From: CAZICM01 sp964537685
GTDB taxonomy: Bacteria > Myxococcota_A > Polyangia > Polyangiales > Polyangiaceae
Direction: 5' to 3'
Assembly: GCA_964537685.1 (NCBI GenBank)
Contig: CAZICM010000015.1
Span: forward strand, 1-64,000
Length of the DNA stretch: 64,000 nucleotides
Made by a program: the position numbers and the translations under genes. The notes beneath the pieces were generated by a model, which worked only from the letters and a program-made list of their open reading frames with translations, did no database searches and was not told where the DNA came from. Shown piece by piece: positions 1 to 8,824 of this stretch (position 1 is its first letter; every line of letters starts with the position of its first letter).

Positions 1-62
1 GGTATAAGCGGAAGCGGGCCGAGCCGGGGCAGACGCCGCCCGAGGGCGGGAAGGTCGGGTAG
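1..62 (+). CDS. 3' end of a repeated-family hypothetical protein (partial, left edge)
   Basis: The first 62 bases match, almost base for base, the 3' end of the complete gene at 4251-4955. They encode the same C-terminus (YKRKRAEPGQTPPEGGKVG, stop at 60-62). The body of the gene lies left of the window, so it is unknown whether this copy is full length. Similarity continues past the stop to about position 90 (the GTGCGGCGGGCTGAGCAAAG stretch), as in the other two copies, so the repeated unit includes 3' flank. Function unknown. It ends convergent with the lipoprotein gene at 86-523. Confidence 0.6.
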   Translation, partial: YKRKRAEPGQTPPEGGKVG

Positions 63-85
63 TGCGGCGGGCTGAGCAAAGCTAT

Positions 86-523
86 TCAATAACCGGGTTG
101 AATGGTAATCTGTTGATCTTCCCGGATCGGCGGATACACGATATCAAAATGATAATAGGAAAGCAGCTTCTCCTTTCCGCATTCCCGGAGCTCCCTCAGC
201 TCAACATAGATGTACTCCATCATTCGGGCATCCATCGGCAAGGGTTCTTGCGTTGCCCCCAGGAGGACGCGCGCTTTTAGATCTTCCCCGTTGTAGGAGA
301 TGAGGCGGAACTCGGCAATGCCTCCTTTGTGGGGGGATTTTGGAGCCGTGTTGGTCTCGATATCGACAAACTTGGGGGAACAAGCTCCAATCGTCAGAGG
401 AAGAAGGGGAAGGAGGTATCGCGCTATATTGAGCGAGGCACAGGATAGGACGCCGATCGTAAGAGTTCCTGCCAGGAGGCGCTGTATCTTGATGCGCGGT
501 GGCCGTTTAGGGGATGTGTTCAT
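86..523 (-). CDS. Putative small lipoprotein downstream of the CHAT-STAND gene
   Basis: A 145-codon ORF whose N-terminal third is hydrophobic (about residues 15-45) and ends in a lipobox-like LTIGAC-S, so a periplasmic or membrane-anchored lipoprotein is likely. The mature part (about 98 residues) is charged, with no domain I recognise. It starts 46 bp after the stop of the CHAT-STAND gene on the same strand, so the two may be co-transcribed. The first ATG has no clear ribosome binding site and the pre-lipobox segment is long for a signal peptide, so a more internal start is possible. Function unknown. Confidence 0.55.
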   Translation of the reverse strand: MNTSPKRPPRIKIQRLLAGTLTIGVLSCASLNIARYLLPLLPLTIGACSPKFVDIETNTAPKSPHKGGIAEFRLISYNGEDLKARVLLGATQEPLPMDARMMEYIYVELRELRECGKEKLLSYYHFDIVYPPIREDQQITIQPGY

Positions 524-569
524 CGTTTGGTGTTTCGGACGGCTGCGCGGGTGTCACGGTGGGGTGGCC

Positions 570-3500
570 TTAGGGGATTTGGGCGCGGATCTTCGTTTGG
601 AGCTCGCGGATCTGGGAGGCTAGTTCGGTCCACTGAAGCAGTTCGCAGGCGGCGATGGAGGCGTCGAGAACTTCCAGGGCTTGTTCAGGATGACCGGCCA
701 TGGCAAGGATTTGAGCCAACAAGTGCCCAGCGGCAGCAATTCCATCCGGGCGTCCGAGCCGCGTGAATAATGAAAAGCTTTCGTCCAGTTCATCATAGAT
801 CACCTGGGCCTCGCCTTGGGCCAGCCCTCCTCGCTTCAGGCGGATCTCGGCGCAGCAGAGGCGAATATGGGCCAGGCTATCGATATCCTGCTGTTGAAGG
901 GCAATGGGCAAGCGCTCTTCGATGTGGATGCGCAAAGCCTCGTCCAACTGACCTCGTGCCTTTAAGATATCGGCGACTTTGCCCAAGGTGACAGCGCGCT
1001 CGTGCACATGCCCCAGCTTCTCGAAGGCAGGTTGCACCTCTTCTTGAAGGATNNNNNNNNNNNNNNNNNNNNNNNNNNNNNNNNNNNNNNNNNNNNNNNN
1101 NNNNNNNNNNNNNNNNNNNNNNNNNNNNNNNNNNNNNNNNNNNNNNNNNNNNGCGCAAAGCCTCGTCCAACTGACCTCGTGCCTGTAAAATATCGGCGAC
1201 TTTGCCCCAGGTGACGGCGCGCGAGCGCACATTCCCCAGCTTCTCGAAGACAGGAAGCTGTTCTTGTTGCCGTATGCGCAAAGCCTCGTCCAACTGACCT
1301 CGTGCCTGTAAAATATCGGCGACTTTGCCCAAGGTGACAGCGCGCCGATGCACATCCCCCGCTTTCTCAAAGACCTCCGCCGCCTCACGCAGCACCGCCT
1401 CCGCCTTGTCCGGTCCCTCCTGGGCCAGCGTGGCCTCGGCATGCTCCACCGCAAACATGGCCCTCTCCACAGGATCCTCCTGATAGAGCTCCATGCCTTG
1501 CTTTAACCATCGCACCCGAAGTCCCACTTCCCCCAGCCGCTCCGAGCAAAGGGCTGCCACTCTCAACAACGGCGCCGATGGCCTTGCGCCCATGGTCTCC
1601 AATTGGCTCAGCGCCTCTCCCATGATCTGTAGCGCCTCTCGGGGATTGTGCTGGACCACAAACAGGAAAGCGCCACCCGCAACAGCCGCCTCATCCAGCA
1701 CCTCCGCCTCCGCCCCGCCCAGCAAGGCCAGCCTCGCCGCCTGTTCCCCTCGTTCATCCCAGGGAAACTTCCCCTTCTCATTCCTCCACGCTTTCACCAC
1801 CGGTTCCAGCGCCATTTTGGCCAATGTCTTCCGCTCGTCTTCGGCCAGCACCCCCTCCATCCCCCTCGCCAGCGGATTGACCGCCGCCCATCCAATCTCT
1901 TCCCCTTCTGCCCACCCATCCATCAATCCCAGGCCCATCAATCGCTCGATCGCTCCCGCCGGATCGCCCACCCCATAGGCTTTGCCCACCCGCTCCATTG
2001 CCTCCAGGGGTACGGGCAAGCCCTCCATAAACAAAGTGCCCGCTTTCAGTTGCACCCGCTGCGGCCGATTTAGCGCTTCCCGATATGCCTCAAACGATAC
2101 CCGCCTAAAAAATTCCTGCGCCGCATTCTCATCCTTCGGGACTTGCCCCGTCGCCCTAAATCCCTCCACCGCCTCCACCGCCCGCAGCGCCGTCTCCATC
2201 TCCCCAGTCAACACCGGTTTGCATAAAATCTGCTGCAAACCCGGATTGCCCCCGGCTACCCCCAAAATCCGCTCCACCAGCGCCACCCGCTCGCCCTTGT
2301 CTTTCTCCGCCTCCTGCCGGGCCACCCGCGCCGCCGCCCTCCATTGCTTGATGCGCTCCCTTCCCTCCATCGGTGTAAGCGGTATCCGCTTCAAATCTTT
2401 GGTTTTGTCGCCTCCCCGCCCATCCGGCAACTCAAAATCATAGCGGCTCGTGATCAAAAGCTTCGAGGCATTTCCCCGCTTGGCCTCAAATGCTCCCAAA
2501 ACCGCCCCCAAGGCTTGTCTCCATACATCCCTCTCCCCAGGCGCATCTTTTACTGGGGTGATCTTTTCCCCAGCCTTGGGCTTGTCCAACACTTGCTCCA
2601 GATCGTCGATCACCAGCAAGATGGGATGTTGATGAAATACCTTTCCCAGCATGTCCTCCAGTGCATCCCCCAAGGCCGCTCCATTCTGCTGAATCAGGGC
2701 TTCATAGCTCTGTTTCCAGGAAGCACGCTCCCCAGGAGGCAGGGCTTTGACCAGTTCCGTCCATATACTCCGGGCATCATAGCGATCTACAATCACCACC
2801 GGGCCATGCTTCGCCATCCGGTTGGCCACTCGGGCGGCCAAGCTGGATTTGCCCAAGTTCCCCATCCCATACAAAAGGACGCCGCTGTGCTTTCCTTCCC
2901 GAAATGCCCCCAATATGGTCTGGGCCGCCCTTCGCCTTCCCACAAATTCCCGCGCCGAGGCTACAGGCACCCGCTGGCCTTTCTTGTCAAGGAATTCTTT
3001 GTAGCCCCCTTCCTTGCGCGTCTCTCTCAAGGCTTTGCTCGCCTTCGAACATGGCCCTCCTCCTTGGGGACCTATATACACCCGCGCTAAATGCCAGTGC
3101 CGCCCTTTGTCTTTATCCGCGAGATGCGTCCTTAAGAGCTCCCTTCGGGCCTGCGCCGCCGCATAGGGTATGCGCTGATGTTTTGCTAACTGTTCATAGA
3201 ATTCCCGCGCAAAGGCCGTCGCATCCCGATCGCGCACCGATCCGTCCCATCCCAGCACATTGGGTACGCCGCTCTGCAGCATTTGCTGGGCCAGCGATTC
3301 CACTAGGGTCTTGTCGCTTGTGCTCTCGGCGCTTTCAGCCGTGCGGCAGGCCGATAAAAACAATAGCAGCGGTTTCTCTTCGCCCAGGCTCTCCGCCAGT
3401 TTGCCGGCTTCGCACGGGTCTGGATAGCCTTCGGGGGTCTCCAAGAGCAAGATGGGGCTTCGCGTTTTCGGCTCTATATTCCCATGACAAGACAGATGTA

Positions 3501-4098
3501 CCACGTCCGCGCCTCCCTCCAGGGCCAGGCGCCTCCCCAAAAACTCCGCAGAGCCGCTTTCTTCTACCCAAAGCCACAGGGGAAGCGTATGCGTGGCCTC
3601 TAAAATGGCCGCCTCTTCCCCTTCAAAGTCCAGTTCATGCTGGCCCCGGGGCGCCGCCGCCATAAACAAAAGGCCCAAATCCCCATGCCGGGCCTCTGCC
3701 GCTTTGGCTTCCTTGGAACGCTTCAGGCTTCGGTAGACCACATAAGGCCGATTGGGATCGAGCGCCAAATAGTCGCCTTTCCCGGCCAAGAGCTCCCAAG
3801 GCATATTGAGCAGCGCCGATTCTTCGGGGGAACGCGGATCGCCGGCGGCGATTTCCAGCTCGCGCGCGCCCACGCCCTCCATAAACGCGGTGGCCCAGCC
3901 TTCGCGATCGAGCCATTGAAATATCTCTTGACCGATGCGCGGGAATTCGTCGAGACGCTCTTTCTCAAGGGCCTTGTGGTAGTCGTCGGCCCATCTTTTC
4001 ATGCGGGCCATCTGTTCGGGCGTGAGCCGAATATAGACCTCGGCGCCTTCGCATGCACAGTGAATATCCGAGCCATAGAGCGCAATTCGAGCGGGCAT
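570..4098 (-). CDS. CHAT protease - STAND (NB-ARC-like) NTPase - TPR protein, interrupted only by an assembly gap
   Basis: A caspase-like protease fused to a signal-transduction ATPase. Residues about 90-345 form a CHAT domain with the His/Cys dyad in HLSCHG (H205) and FLSACRT (C251). Residues 400-430 carry a P-loop (GMGNLGKSS, 411-419); ILLVIDDLE (493-501) is Walker B; LLITSRYD and GGNPGLQQ follow as sensor/GxP-like motifs. The C-terminus is TPR, with near-identical 41-residue units (KVADILQARGQLDEALR). Start ATG 4098 is preceded by a GAAAGG-type site; upstream in-frame codons lack one. A 100-N gap (1053-1152) interrupts the TPRs. The frame left of the gap differs from the frame right of it, but a gap of one 123-bp unit instead of 100 joins them exactly, so the gene is probably intact. 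Family knowledge: STAND proteins oligomerise on ligand sensing and CHAT proteases cut partner proteins, often in immunity or cell death. The target here is unknown. Confidence 0.88.
930..1375 (-). repeat. Near-identical 123-bp TPR-coding tandem repeats with a collapsed unit
   Basis: The block GCGCAAAGCCTCGTCCAACT (plus strand) recurs at 930, 1153 and 1276. The last two are 123 bp (41 codons) apart and nearly identical over at least 90 bp. The 930-to-1153 distance is 223 with a nominal 100-N gap; 246 (2 x 123) would need a 123-bp gap. The DNA-level identity is much higher than protein function requires, implying recent unit duplication or gene conversion. Confidence 0.85.
1053..1152. other. 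Assembly gap (100 N) inside TPR repeats
   Basis: Exactly 100 undetermined bases, a standard unknown-length scaffold spacer. It lies between two copies of the 123-bp TPR repeat. Confidence 0.97.
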
Positions 4099-4214
4099 AG
4101 AACAGCCTTTCAGGCGAACGAGGCGCGGATTTGGCGAATCCGGCGGCGCGCCGACCAGAACATGGCCGCGCGGGGGCTGCAATGAAAAAAATCCTCCCCG
4201 CTCCCATTTTTTTC

Positions 4215-4243
4215 TTGACGCCCCTGCAAATGCTTTTTATGCC
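4215..4243 (+). promoter_or_regulatory. Possible promoter of the repeated-family gene
   Basis: TTGACG (4215-4220), 17 bp, then TATGCC (4238-4243). The same TTGACG and spacer are present in the deleted copy at about 7100-7130, where the C-rich and T-rich stretch upstream is also conserved. Initiation here would fall at or next to ATG 4251, giving a nearly leaderless mRNA. Based on consensus only. Confidence 0.3.
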
Positions 4244-4250
4244 CACCTTT

Positions 4251-4955
4251 ATGATAGCCAACGACGAATGCACCGCTCCAACCATGCTTGAAGCTCTGGC
4301 CCATACGCTGGGCGCCCTTCAGGCAGCGGGCTTGCTCGATGTCGATCGCACGACGGATGAGCGGGCCTTCTTCGAAGCCGAACGGGCTTCGCTTCAACCG
4401 GTATTCGATGGTCTGTTCGATGCCCACAGTGCCCTCGAAAAGCATAATCTGCTTTCGCGCCGTCCCGCGCAAGGCTTCATCGAAATCGGCGATACTGTGC
4501 TGGATCGGGGTGTGCGCAAGGGCAAAAAGCGGGTGGCTTTGGAGCTGTCCGCGAATGCCGCCGATCAGCTTTATGGAGAGGATATCTCCGAAGTGGTCGA
4601 TGCCGAGCGGCATCTGGAGCCGGCGTTGGTGCTGGCGATTGTGGACAAGCATCAATATGCCCCAGACTTTCAGGGGAAGGCGGATTTGGTAGCGGATTTG
4701 ACGGGCCGTGCGACGCGGCAGCAGGATAATTTCAAGGCTCGGGCAACGGCCTTTTCGGTGGGCGATACGCTGGACAACAAAGTGGAAGCCGGGGTGAAGG
4801 CGGCGGCGGATGCGCTTTATAAGCTGGAGAAGAGGTTGTTGGAGCGTTTTCCGCGGGATAAGGTTTATGTGCGGGCGTTCTTTATGGATGTGGGGTATAA
4901 GCGGAAGCGGGCCGAGCCGGGGCAGACGCCGCCCGAGGGCGGGAAGGTTGGGTAG
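4251..4955 (+). CDS. Hypothetical protein, full-length member of a locally repeated family
   Basis: A 234-residue, soluble, probably helical protein rich in Ala, Glu and Arg (begins MIANDECTAPTMLEALAHTL, ends PPEGGKVG). I do not recognise a domain. Start ATG 4251 is chosen because the deleted copy at 7069 keeps this ATG but has a stop codon in the upstream extension, so longer forms starting at 4182 or 4131 are not conserved; ATG 4239 is an alternative. It is divergent from the CHAT-STAND gene (152 bp apart) and convergent with the lipoprotein gene at 4978. Parts of the same gene occur at 1-62 and 7069-7325. The unit's conserved ends reach from an A7 run at 4185 to about 4975. It may be a duplicated genomic family or a gene moving as a small cassette. 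Confidence 0.75.
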   Translation: MIANDECTAPTMLEALAHTLGALQAAGLLDVDRTTDERAFFEAERASLQPVFDGLFDAHSALEKHNLLSRRPAQGFIEIGDTVLDRGVRKGKKRVALELSANAADQLYGEDISEVVDAERHLEPALVLAIVDKHQYAPDFQGKADLVADLTGRATRQQDNFKARATAFSVGDTLDNKVEAGVKAAADALYKLEKRLLERFPRDKVYVRAFFMDVGYKRKRAEPGQTPPEGGKVG

Positions 4956-4977
4956 TGCGGCGGCGGGCCGAAGAAAG

Positions 4978-5580
4978 CTATTTCTGAGGCGTTGAACGGA
5001 AGGGTGAGGGCACGGCATTGCCTTCACCCCCGGCAACCCCCCGGCAGCCCCGTGCTCCAGGCACGAAGGGATCGGAGCTGCACCTAGGATTTTGATTGTC
5101 GGGTTCATCGACGCATTCGGTGTCGGCAACGCAGGATCGGCAACGGCTGTCTATGCATAGATAGACCGCGGCGCATGGCTCATCCCTTCCGCATTTTTGT
5201 CCATAGGATTCCCCTCCCGTCCAGATAGCCGCACACTGTCCCCGATCACAAAACCCATCGCCGCATTCGTCATCCTTGGTGCAGGATCGTTTTGGTACAT
5301 TCTTTGACCATGGCCTTGATGGATGGTCGTTTGCAATGGCTTTGTCGATGGGAGAGAGATAGGGGTCTGGGGGTAATTCGGACGCGCTGGGGAGGGGTGT
5401 TGCGCTTTGCGATTGGGGAGAGATGGTAGAGGCCGAAGGTTTAGGACCGGGTTCCACAGGATGCGCGATGCGTCCACCTCCGGGCACTTCATCGCTCGAT
5501 GAACAGGCCATTGCCCATCCCAGAGCCAAGCCCAAGGCGCAGCCCATTGCGGAGAGCATAGAAGTCGATGTGGTTTTCAT
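4978..5580 (-). CDS. Cys-rich lipoprotein coupled to the neprosin-like gene
   Basis: About 200 residues. A signal peptide ends in a lipobox (GWAMAC-SS), followed by a Pro/Ser-rich linker. A C-terminal Cys-rich region (CTKDDECGDGFCDRGQC, then CGRDEPC and CVADTECVDE) resembles the disulfide-rich modules common in myxobacterial surface proteins. Start ATG 5580 overlaps the stop of the upstream neprosin-like gene in an ATGA arrangement, so the two are probably translationally coupled and may work together outside the cell. Specific function unknown. Confidence 0.75.
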   Translation of the reverse strand: MKTTSTSMLSAMGCALGLALGWAMACSSSDEVPGGGRIAHPVEPGPKPSASTISPQSQSATPLPSASELPPDPYLSPIDKAIANDHPSRPWSKNVPKRSCTKDDECGDGFCDRGQCAAIWTGGESYGQKCGRDEPCAAVYLCIDSRCRSCVADTECVDEPDNQNPRCSSDPFVPGARGCRGVAGGEGNAVPSPFRSTPQK

Positions 5581-6896
5581 GGCCATTTGCATCCTGGGTT
5601 TTTGTTGCCGGGGCCTCCAAGAATCATAACCCGGCTATAGGTCGGCGCACCGATGTAAGTCAAGGCGGTTCGGTTATAGCAAAGAGGCACATAAGGATCC
5701 ATCGGAAATTCATCCTTGGGTTCTTTTGCAAACCATTGAAGATCATAATAGAGCGGGTTTCGGATGTAGGCCGCTTGGAACAAGCCCGCCTCGCTAAATT
5801 TGCCGCTGCCCATTTCGGTCAGGGGTGCGTTCTGTTTTGTTCTATTCAGCACTTCACCATACATGGCCGATCGGCAAGCGCCGCTCTTGAGCATTGTAAA
5901 TAACTTCGCGGGAAAATAGCCGAGCAAGTCGCCATTATAGGCAAGCCACCAATCGCCTGAAGGCACCTGAAAAATAGCTACGAGATGTTCCACAATGCTT
6001 TCATTGAGCACCGAGACGGGCACGATTTCACCGGGCTGGTGAAGGCGAAGAGGATTATCAACGAATTGGCCATCCATGCCATCCCACACATATTGAACCT
6101 TTCCATTCACCATCCGCGCATACTCAATATGCATACGGGCTTCGCCATCCTGATACTTTTGGCGATTTGGACCAAAGGCATTAAACCGATCAACCGAGAT
6201 TACGATGCCGATCAACTCCTGTCTGGGGCCGTCGGCCGGACAGGAGACAGTGAATTCCATAAGGCTGAAGGTGTTGTTCTGGACCTCTGGGCGATACTGA
6301 TTCATCAAGCCCGACACGCCCCGGTTGGGTGCCATCGAGACCAGGCCCGCATAAAGCCTTTTTGCCGTTGAAGGCGCTCCTCCTTCTTGATAGCGCTGAA
6401 GATAATCTTCAATGGATGAGGCGTCCGGTGCTTCGCCCATGATATAGGGCCAGAAGTTGGGGCGTCGAAAAGGCGCCGCTGTAGAAGCCAGCGAAAGATA
6501 ATCGGGGATCTGCTCAAGCTCTGTCAAGCCAAAGGCTGCGCCTTGGGGCAATGCAAAAGCCTCCGGGCCAAAAGGTAGAGGTGGAAGGGGATAGGGAAGC
6601 TGGGGCAGTGTATTTCTGTCGACCAGATCAATCACATCGCCTGAAGATAGGGGAAGCGGCATGAGTACGGTTCCCCCTTTGTAGATCACATCGGCAATAT
6701 ATCGATCGACTTCAGCCTTTCGGGCCTGTTGGGTTTCATTCAAACCGTTGTTTTGGCCATTGGGGTCTGGAAGACCAGATGTACTGCTGGGGGAACCGGA
6801 TTGGGGATCGTCGCCAAGCTCAAGCTGAATTTTACATGCGGTGGCCATCGTAAGCAACGCGAGCGTCCATACACGAGTGAAATGCCGTACCATCAT
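5577..6896 (-). CDS. Neprosin-domain (DUF239/glutamic peptidase G3-like) lipoprotein
   Basis: A 439-residue lipoprotein (lipobox TMATAC-K near residue 21). Its C-terminal half matches the neprosin fold: a WWLAYNGDLLGYFPAKLF segment (plant form roughly WWL...iGYWPssLF), then MYGEV in place of WGGEV, MGSGKF, and a late LCYN. Neprosins are glutamic prolyl endopeptidases. The MYGEV Glu should be one catalytic residue; I could not place the other with certainty. Two ATGs occur (6896, 6893) after GAGG; the second has better spacing. It overlaps the next gene (ATGA). The family is best known from plants, so a lipid-anchored bacterial member is notable. Likely role: extracytoplasmic proteolysis. Confidence 0.72.
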   Translation of the reverse strand: MMVRHFTRVWTLALLTMATACKIQLELGDDPQSGSPSSTSGLPDPNGQNNGLNETQQARKAEVDRYIADVIYKGGTVLMPLPLSSGDVIDLVDRNTLPQLPYPLPPLPFGPEAFALPQGAAFGLTELEQIPDYLSLASTAAPFRRPNFWPYIMGEAPDASSIEDYLQRYQEGGAPSTAKRLYAGLVSMAPNRGVSGLMNQYRPEVQNNTFSLMEFTVSCPADGPRQELIGIVISVDRFNAFGPNRQKYQDGEARMHIEYARMVNGKVQYVWDGMDGQFVDNPLRLHQPGEIVPVSVLNESIVEHLVAIFQVPSGDWWLAYNGDLLGYFPAKLFTMLKSGACRSAMYGEVLNRTKQNAPLTEMGSGKFSEAGLFQAAYIRNPLYYDLQWFAKEPKDEFPMDPYVPLCYNRTALTYIGAPTYSRVMILGGPGNKNPGCKWP

Positions 6897-7068
6897 AACG
6901 CCTCACTTTCAGAGCCGCCGCGCTGTTGTCGCGCGTGGAGCCTCTACAAAGCTAAATGGCCGGCACAACGAGTTTTGATCACGGAATCCGTGCTTTTTTC
7001 AAAAATAAATTCCATGTTCCCGAGTGGCTTCGAGGGTTTAAGAGCGGATGTGCGCCTGGTGTCCACTC

Positions 7069-7325
7069 AAAAAAATCCTCCCCGCTCCCATTTTTTCCTT
7101 GACGCCCCTGTAAATGCTTTTTATGCCCGCCCTTATGATAGCCAACGACGAATGCACCGCTCCAACCATGCTTGAAGCGCTGGCCCATACGCTGGGCGCT
7201 CTTCAGGCAGCGGGCTTGCTCGATGTCGATCGCACGACGGATGAGCGGGCCTTCCTATAAGCGGAAGCGGTCCGAGCCGGGGCAGACGCCGCCCGAGGGC
7301 GGGAAGGTCGGGTAGTGCGGCGGCG
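7069..7325 (+). pseudogene. Internally deleted copy of the repeated-family gene
   Basis: 7069-7254 matches 4185-4370 (upstream A7 run, TTGACG element, ATG and first about 40 codons). At 7255 the sequence jumps to the equivalent of 4896 and continues through the 3' end and flank to about 7330. About 525 bp are missing. The junction is out of frame: translation from ATG 7135 stops at TAA 7258-7260 after 41 residues. The loss is a clean internal deletion with both unit ends preserved. Confidence 0.85.
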
Positions 7326-7337
7326 GGCTGAGAAGAC

Positions 7338-7706
7338 ATGCTGGAGCAACCCATAAGCGAAGACGGCGTCAACGAAACCATTCTGGCCCTGCTCTGGCTC
7401 GCTAGGCCGCGCACCGCGCAGCGTTCAGACCCATGGCCGGTCGAGCGTATTCAAGAGGCTTTTTCGCGCTTTATCCAACATGCGGAGGCGTTGGCCGGCA
7501 ATGAACATCCCTTCGTGGGCGATTATAAACGAGGAATTCCCTTGTTGCGTTTGCTGGTTGCAAAGCTGAATTCTTCTGGGATGGAGATGGTGTCAGGGGA
7601 TATCACCCTGCATGCCCGCCGCGTTCTGGAGACGATTGGGTATCCGAAGGGTCATGGATCTTGGTCCGAGATTTGGGCGCGTGAGGATGGCAATTGGAGC
7701 AAGTGA
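7338..7706 (+). CDS. Hypothetical 122-residue protein
   Basis: Begins MLEQPISEDGVNETILALLW, at the right boundary of the deleted repeat copy. No signal peptide or membrane segment; mixed alpha/beta composition, Trp-rich at the C-terminus. I recognise no family. A weak GAGAAG site precedes ATG 7338. The gene may be transcribed from the promoter-like element retained in the repeat remnant. Moderately likely to be real because its composition resembles neighbouring genes and no better ORF covers the interval. Confidence 0.5.
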   Translation: MLEQPISEDGVNETILALLWLARPRTAQRSDPWPVERIQEAFSRFIQHAEALAGNEHPFVGDYKRGIPLLRLLVAKLNSSGMEMVSGDITLHARRVLETIGYPKGHGSWSEIWAREDGNWSK

Positions 7707-7724
7707 TCGAGAAGCACGCGCTGC

Positions 7725-7985
7725 GCCCCAATCCCGCCCGCGGGAATGCGCCGATCCCATTGGGGTTGGGACTCTCTTGCACAGCAAATCCATGCCGATC
7801 CCATTGGGGTTGGGGCTCTCTTGCAATGCAAACTTGGAGAACACCACACGGGGTGTGACTTTCGCGCCGGCGGGTTTGCGCCGATCCCACTGGGATCGGT
7901 ATAGAGAGGTGGAATAGAACTGTTCCACACCCATTGGGATCGGGATGTTCCCGCGGGCGGGCCGGGGTGATCCCCAGGGAGGGTG
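7725..7985 (+). repeat. Dispersed about 240-bp intergenic repeat, copy A
   Basis: Contains several copies of a CCCATTGGG-type palindrome within GATCCCATTGGGGTTGGG (about 7754 and 7798, variants near 7880 and 7930), plus CTCTCTTGCAATGCAAACTT and GTTCCCGCGGGCGGG elements. A collinear copy in opposite orientation lies at 38478-38735. The short ORFs here are not convincing genes. It fills the gap between 7706 and 8002. Confidence 0.75.
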
Positions 7986-8001
7986 TGGGATTTGATAAAA
8001 G

Positions 8002-8799
8002 CTATGTTCGCCGCCTCGATGCCCGCGAGACCGAAAGAATCAATCCCGCAATCGGCAGCAGTCCCAGCAGCGATGCCGCGTTAAACGCATAGGCCGAGGG
8101 AGATTTGGACGGGTTCGGTCCAAGTGATGCCATGGCTTCGCCCATCTTGATCGTGCCCACTTTTACGTCATCGTTGTAGGATGTCATGTCGCAATTCCCA
8201 TCCACGACGCCGTAATAGAGTGTGAGCGGTCCCGCTCCTGCCTTGGGTGCCGTCCAGGTGAAGTTCCAATTGCTTAGGTTTTCTGCTCCGGTGCCCACCG
8301 CCGCATGACAGTCGCCGTAGAGCGCCGTCGTGCCTTGTATGGGTTGCGCCGGGGGAGTTGTTTTGCAGCTTGAGGCCGTCTGCCCAGAGTCCGAGGCCAG
8401 TTCTCCAGCCATTTTTCCCGAGGCATCTTCGACCGCAACACCCACGTTGTTGGCGTTCATCATGTATTGGCCGCAGTTGCTTAGTCCTAGGCTCTCTCCT
8501 ACCAGCGAGACGTTGATTTGATAGCTTTGTCCAGGGGTGTATACCGGCTGGTTCCCTACCATCGCCATCGGGGGGGTGAATTCAAATTTGGCGTCAATCT
8601 TGTTCGGCGCCTTGATATGGCAGTGGGCGCATGTGATGTTGTAATCTGTCACGGCGCCTGTACCAATAATGCCTCCTCCGCCGGCCATCTTTCCTGTGGC
8701 GGAATCATACCAGAGGTCTACGCCATCCCAGGCAAATGCAAGGGTGGGGGCGAGGAATGTTGCGGCAGCGGCTGCGACGGAATAAAACTTGGTGTTCAT
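8002..8799 (-). CDS. Secreted choice-of-anchor/Reeler-like protein with one c-type heme motif and C-terminal anchor
   Basis: Start ATG 8799 (MNTKFYSVAAAAATFLAP) gives a normal signal peptide; the longer ORF start does not. One CXXCH motif (CAHCH) lies near residue 57. A beta-sandwich region beginning YTPGQSYQINVSLVGE resembles the Reeler/choice-of-anchor V domain, and FTWTAPKAGAGPLTLYYGVV is its typical late strand. The protein ends with a hydrophobic helix and SRASRRRT, a sorting-type tail. It starts 25 bp after the stop of the heme lipoprotein gene upstream, so the two form an operon. Likely exported and surface-anchored; electron-transfer role inferred from the heme motif only. Confidence 0.75.
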   Translation of the reverse strand: MNTKFYSVAAAAATFLAPTLAFAWDGVDLWYDSATGKMAGGGGIIGTGAVTDYNITCAHCHIKAPNKIDAKFEFTPPMAMVGNQPVYTPGQSYQINVSLVGESLGLSNCGQYMMNANNVGVAVEDASGKMAGELASDSGQTASSCKTTPPAQPIQGTTALYGDCHAAVGTGAENLSNWNFTWTAPKAGAGPLTLYYGVVDGNCDMTSYNDDVKVGTIKMGEAMASLGPNPSKSPSAYAFNAASLLGLLPIAGLILSVSRASRRRT

Positions 8800-8824
8800 G
8801 ATCGATCTCTTTCTGGTTGGTGCT

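Noticed and set aside
7593..7934. Short ORFs on both strands
   Set aside because: They fall inside the dispersed repeat; several frames give similar low-complexity peptides (PNPNGIG-like), so coding is unlikely.
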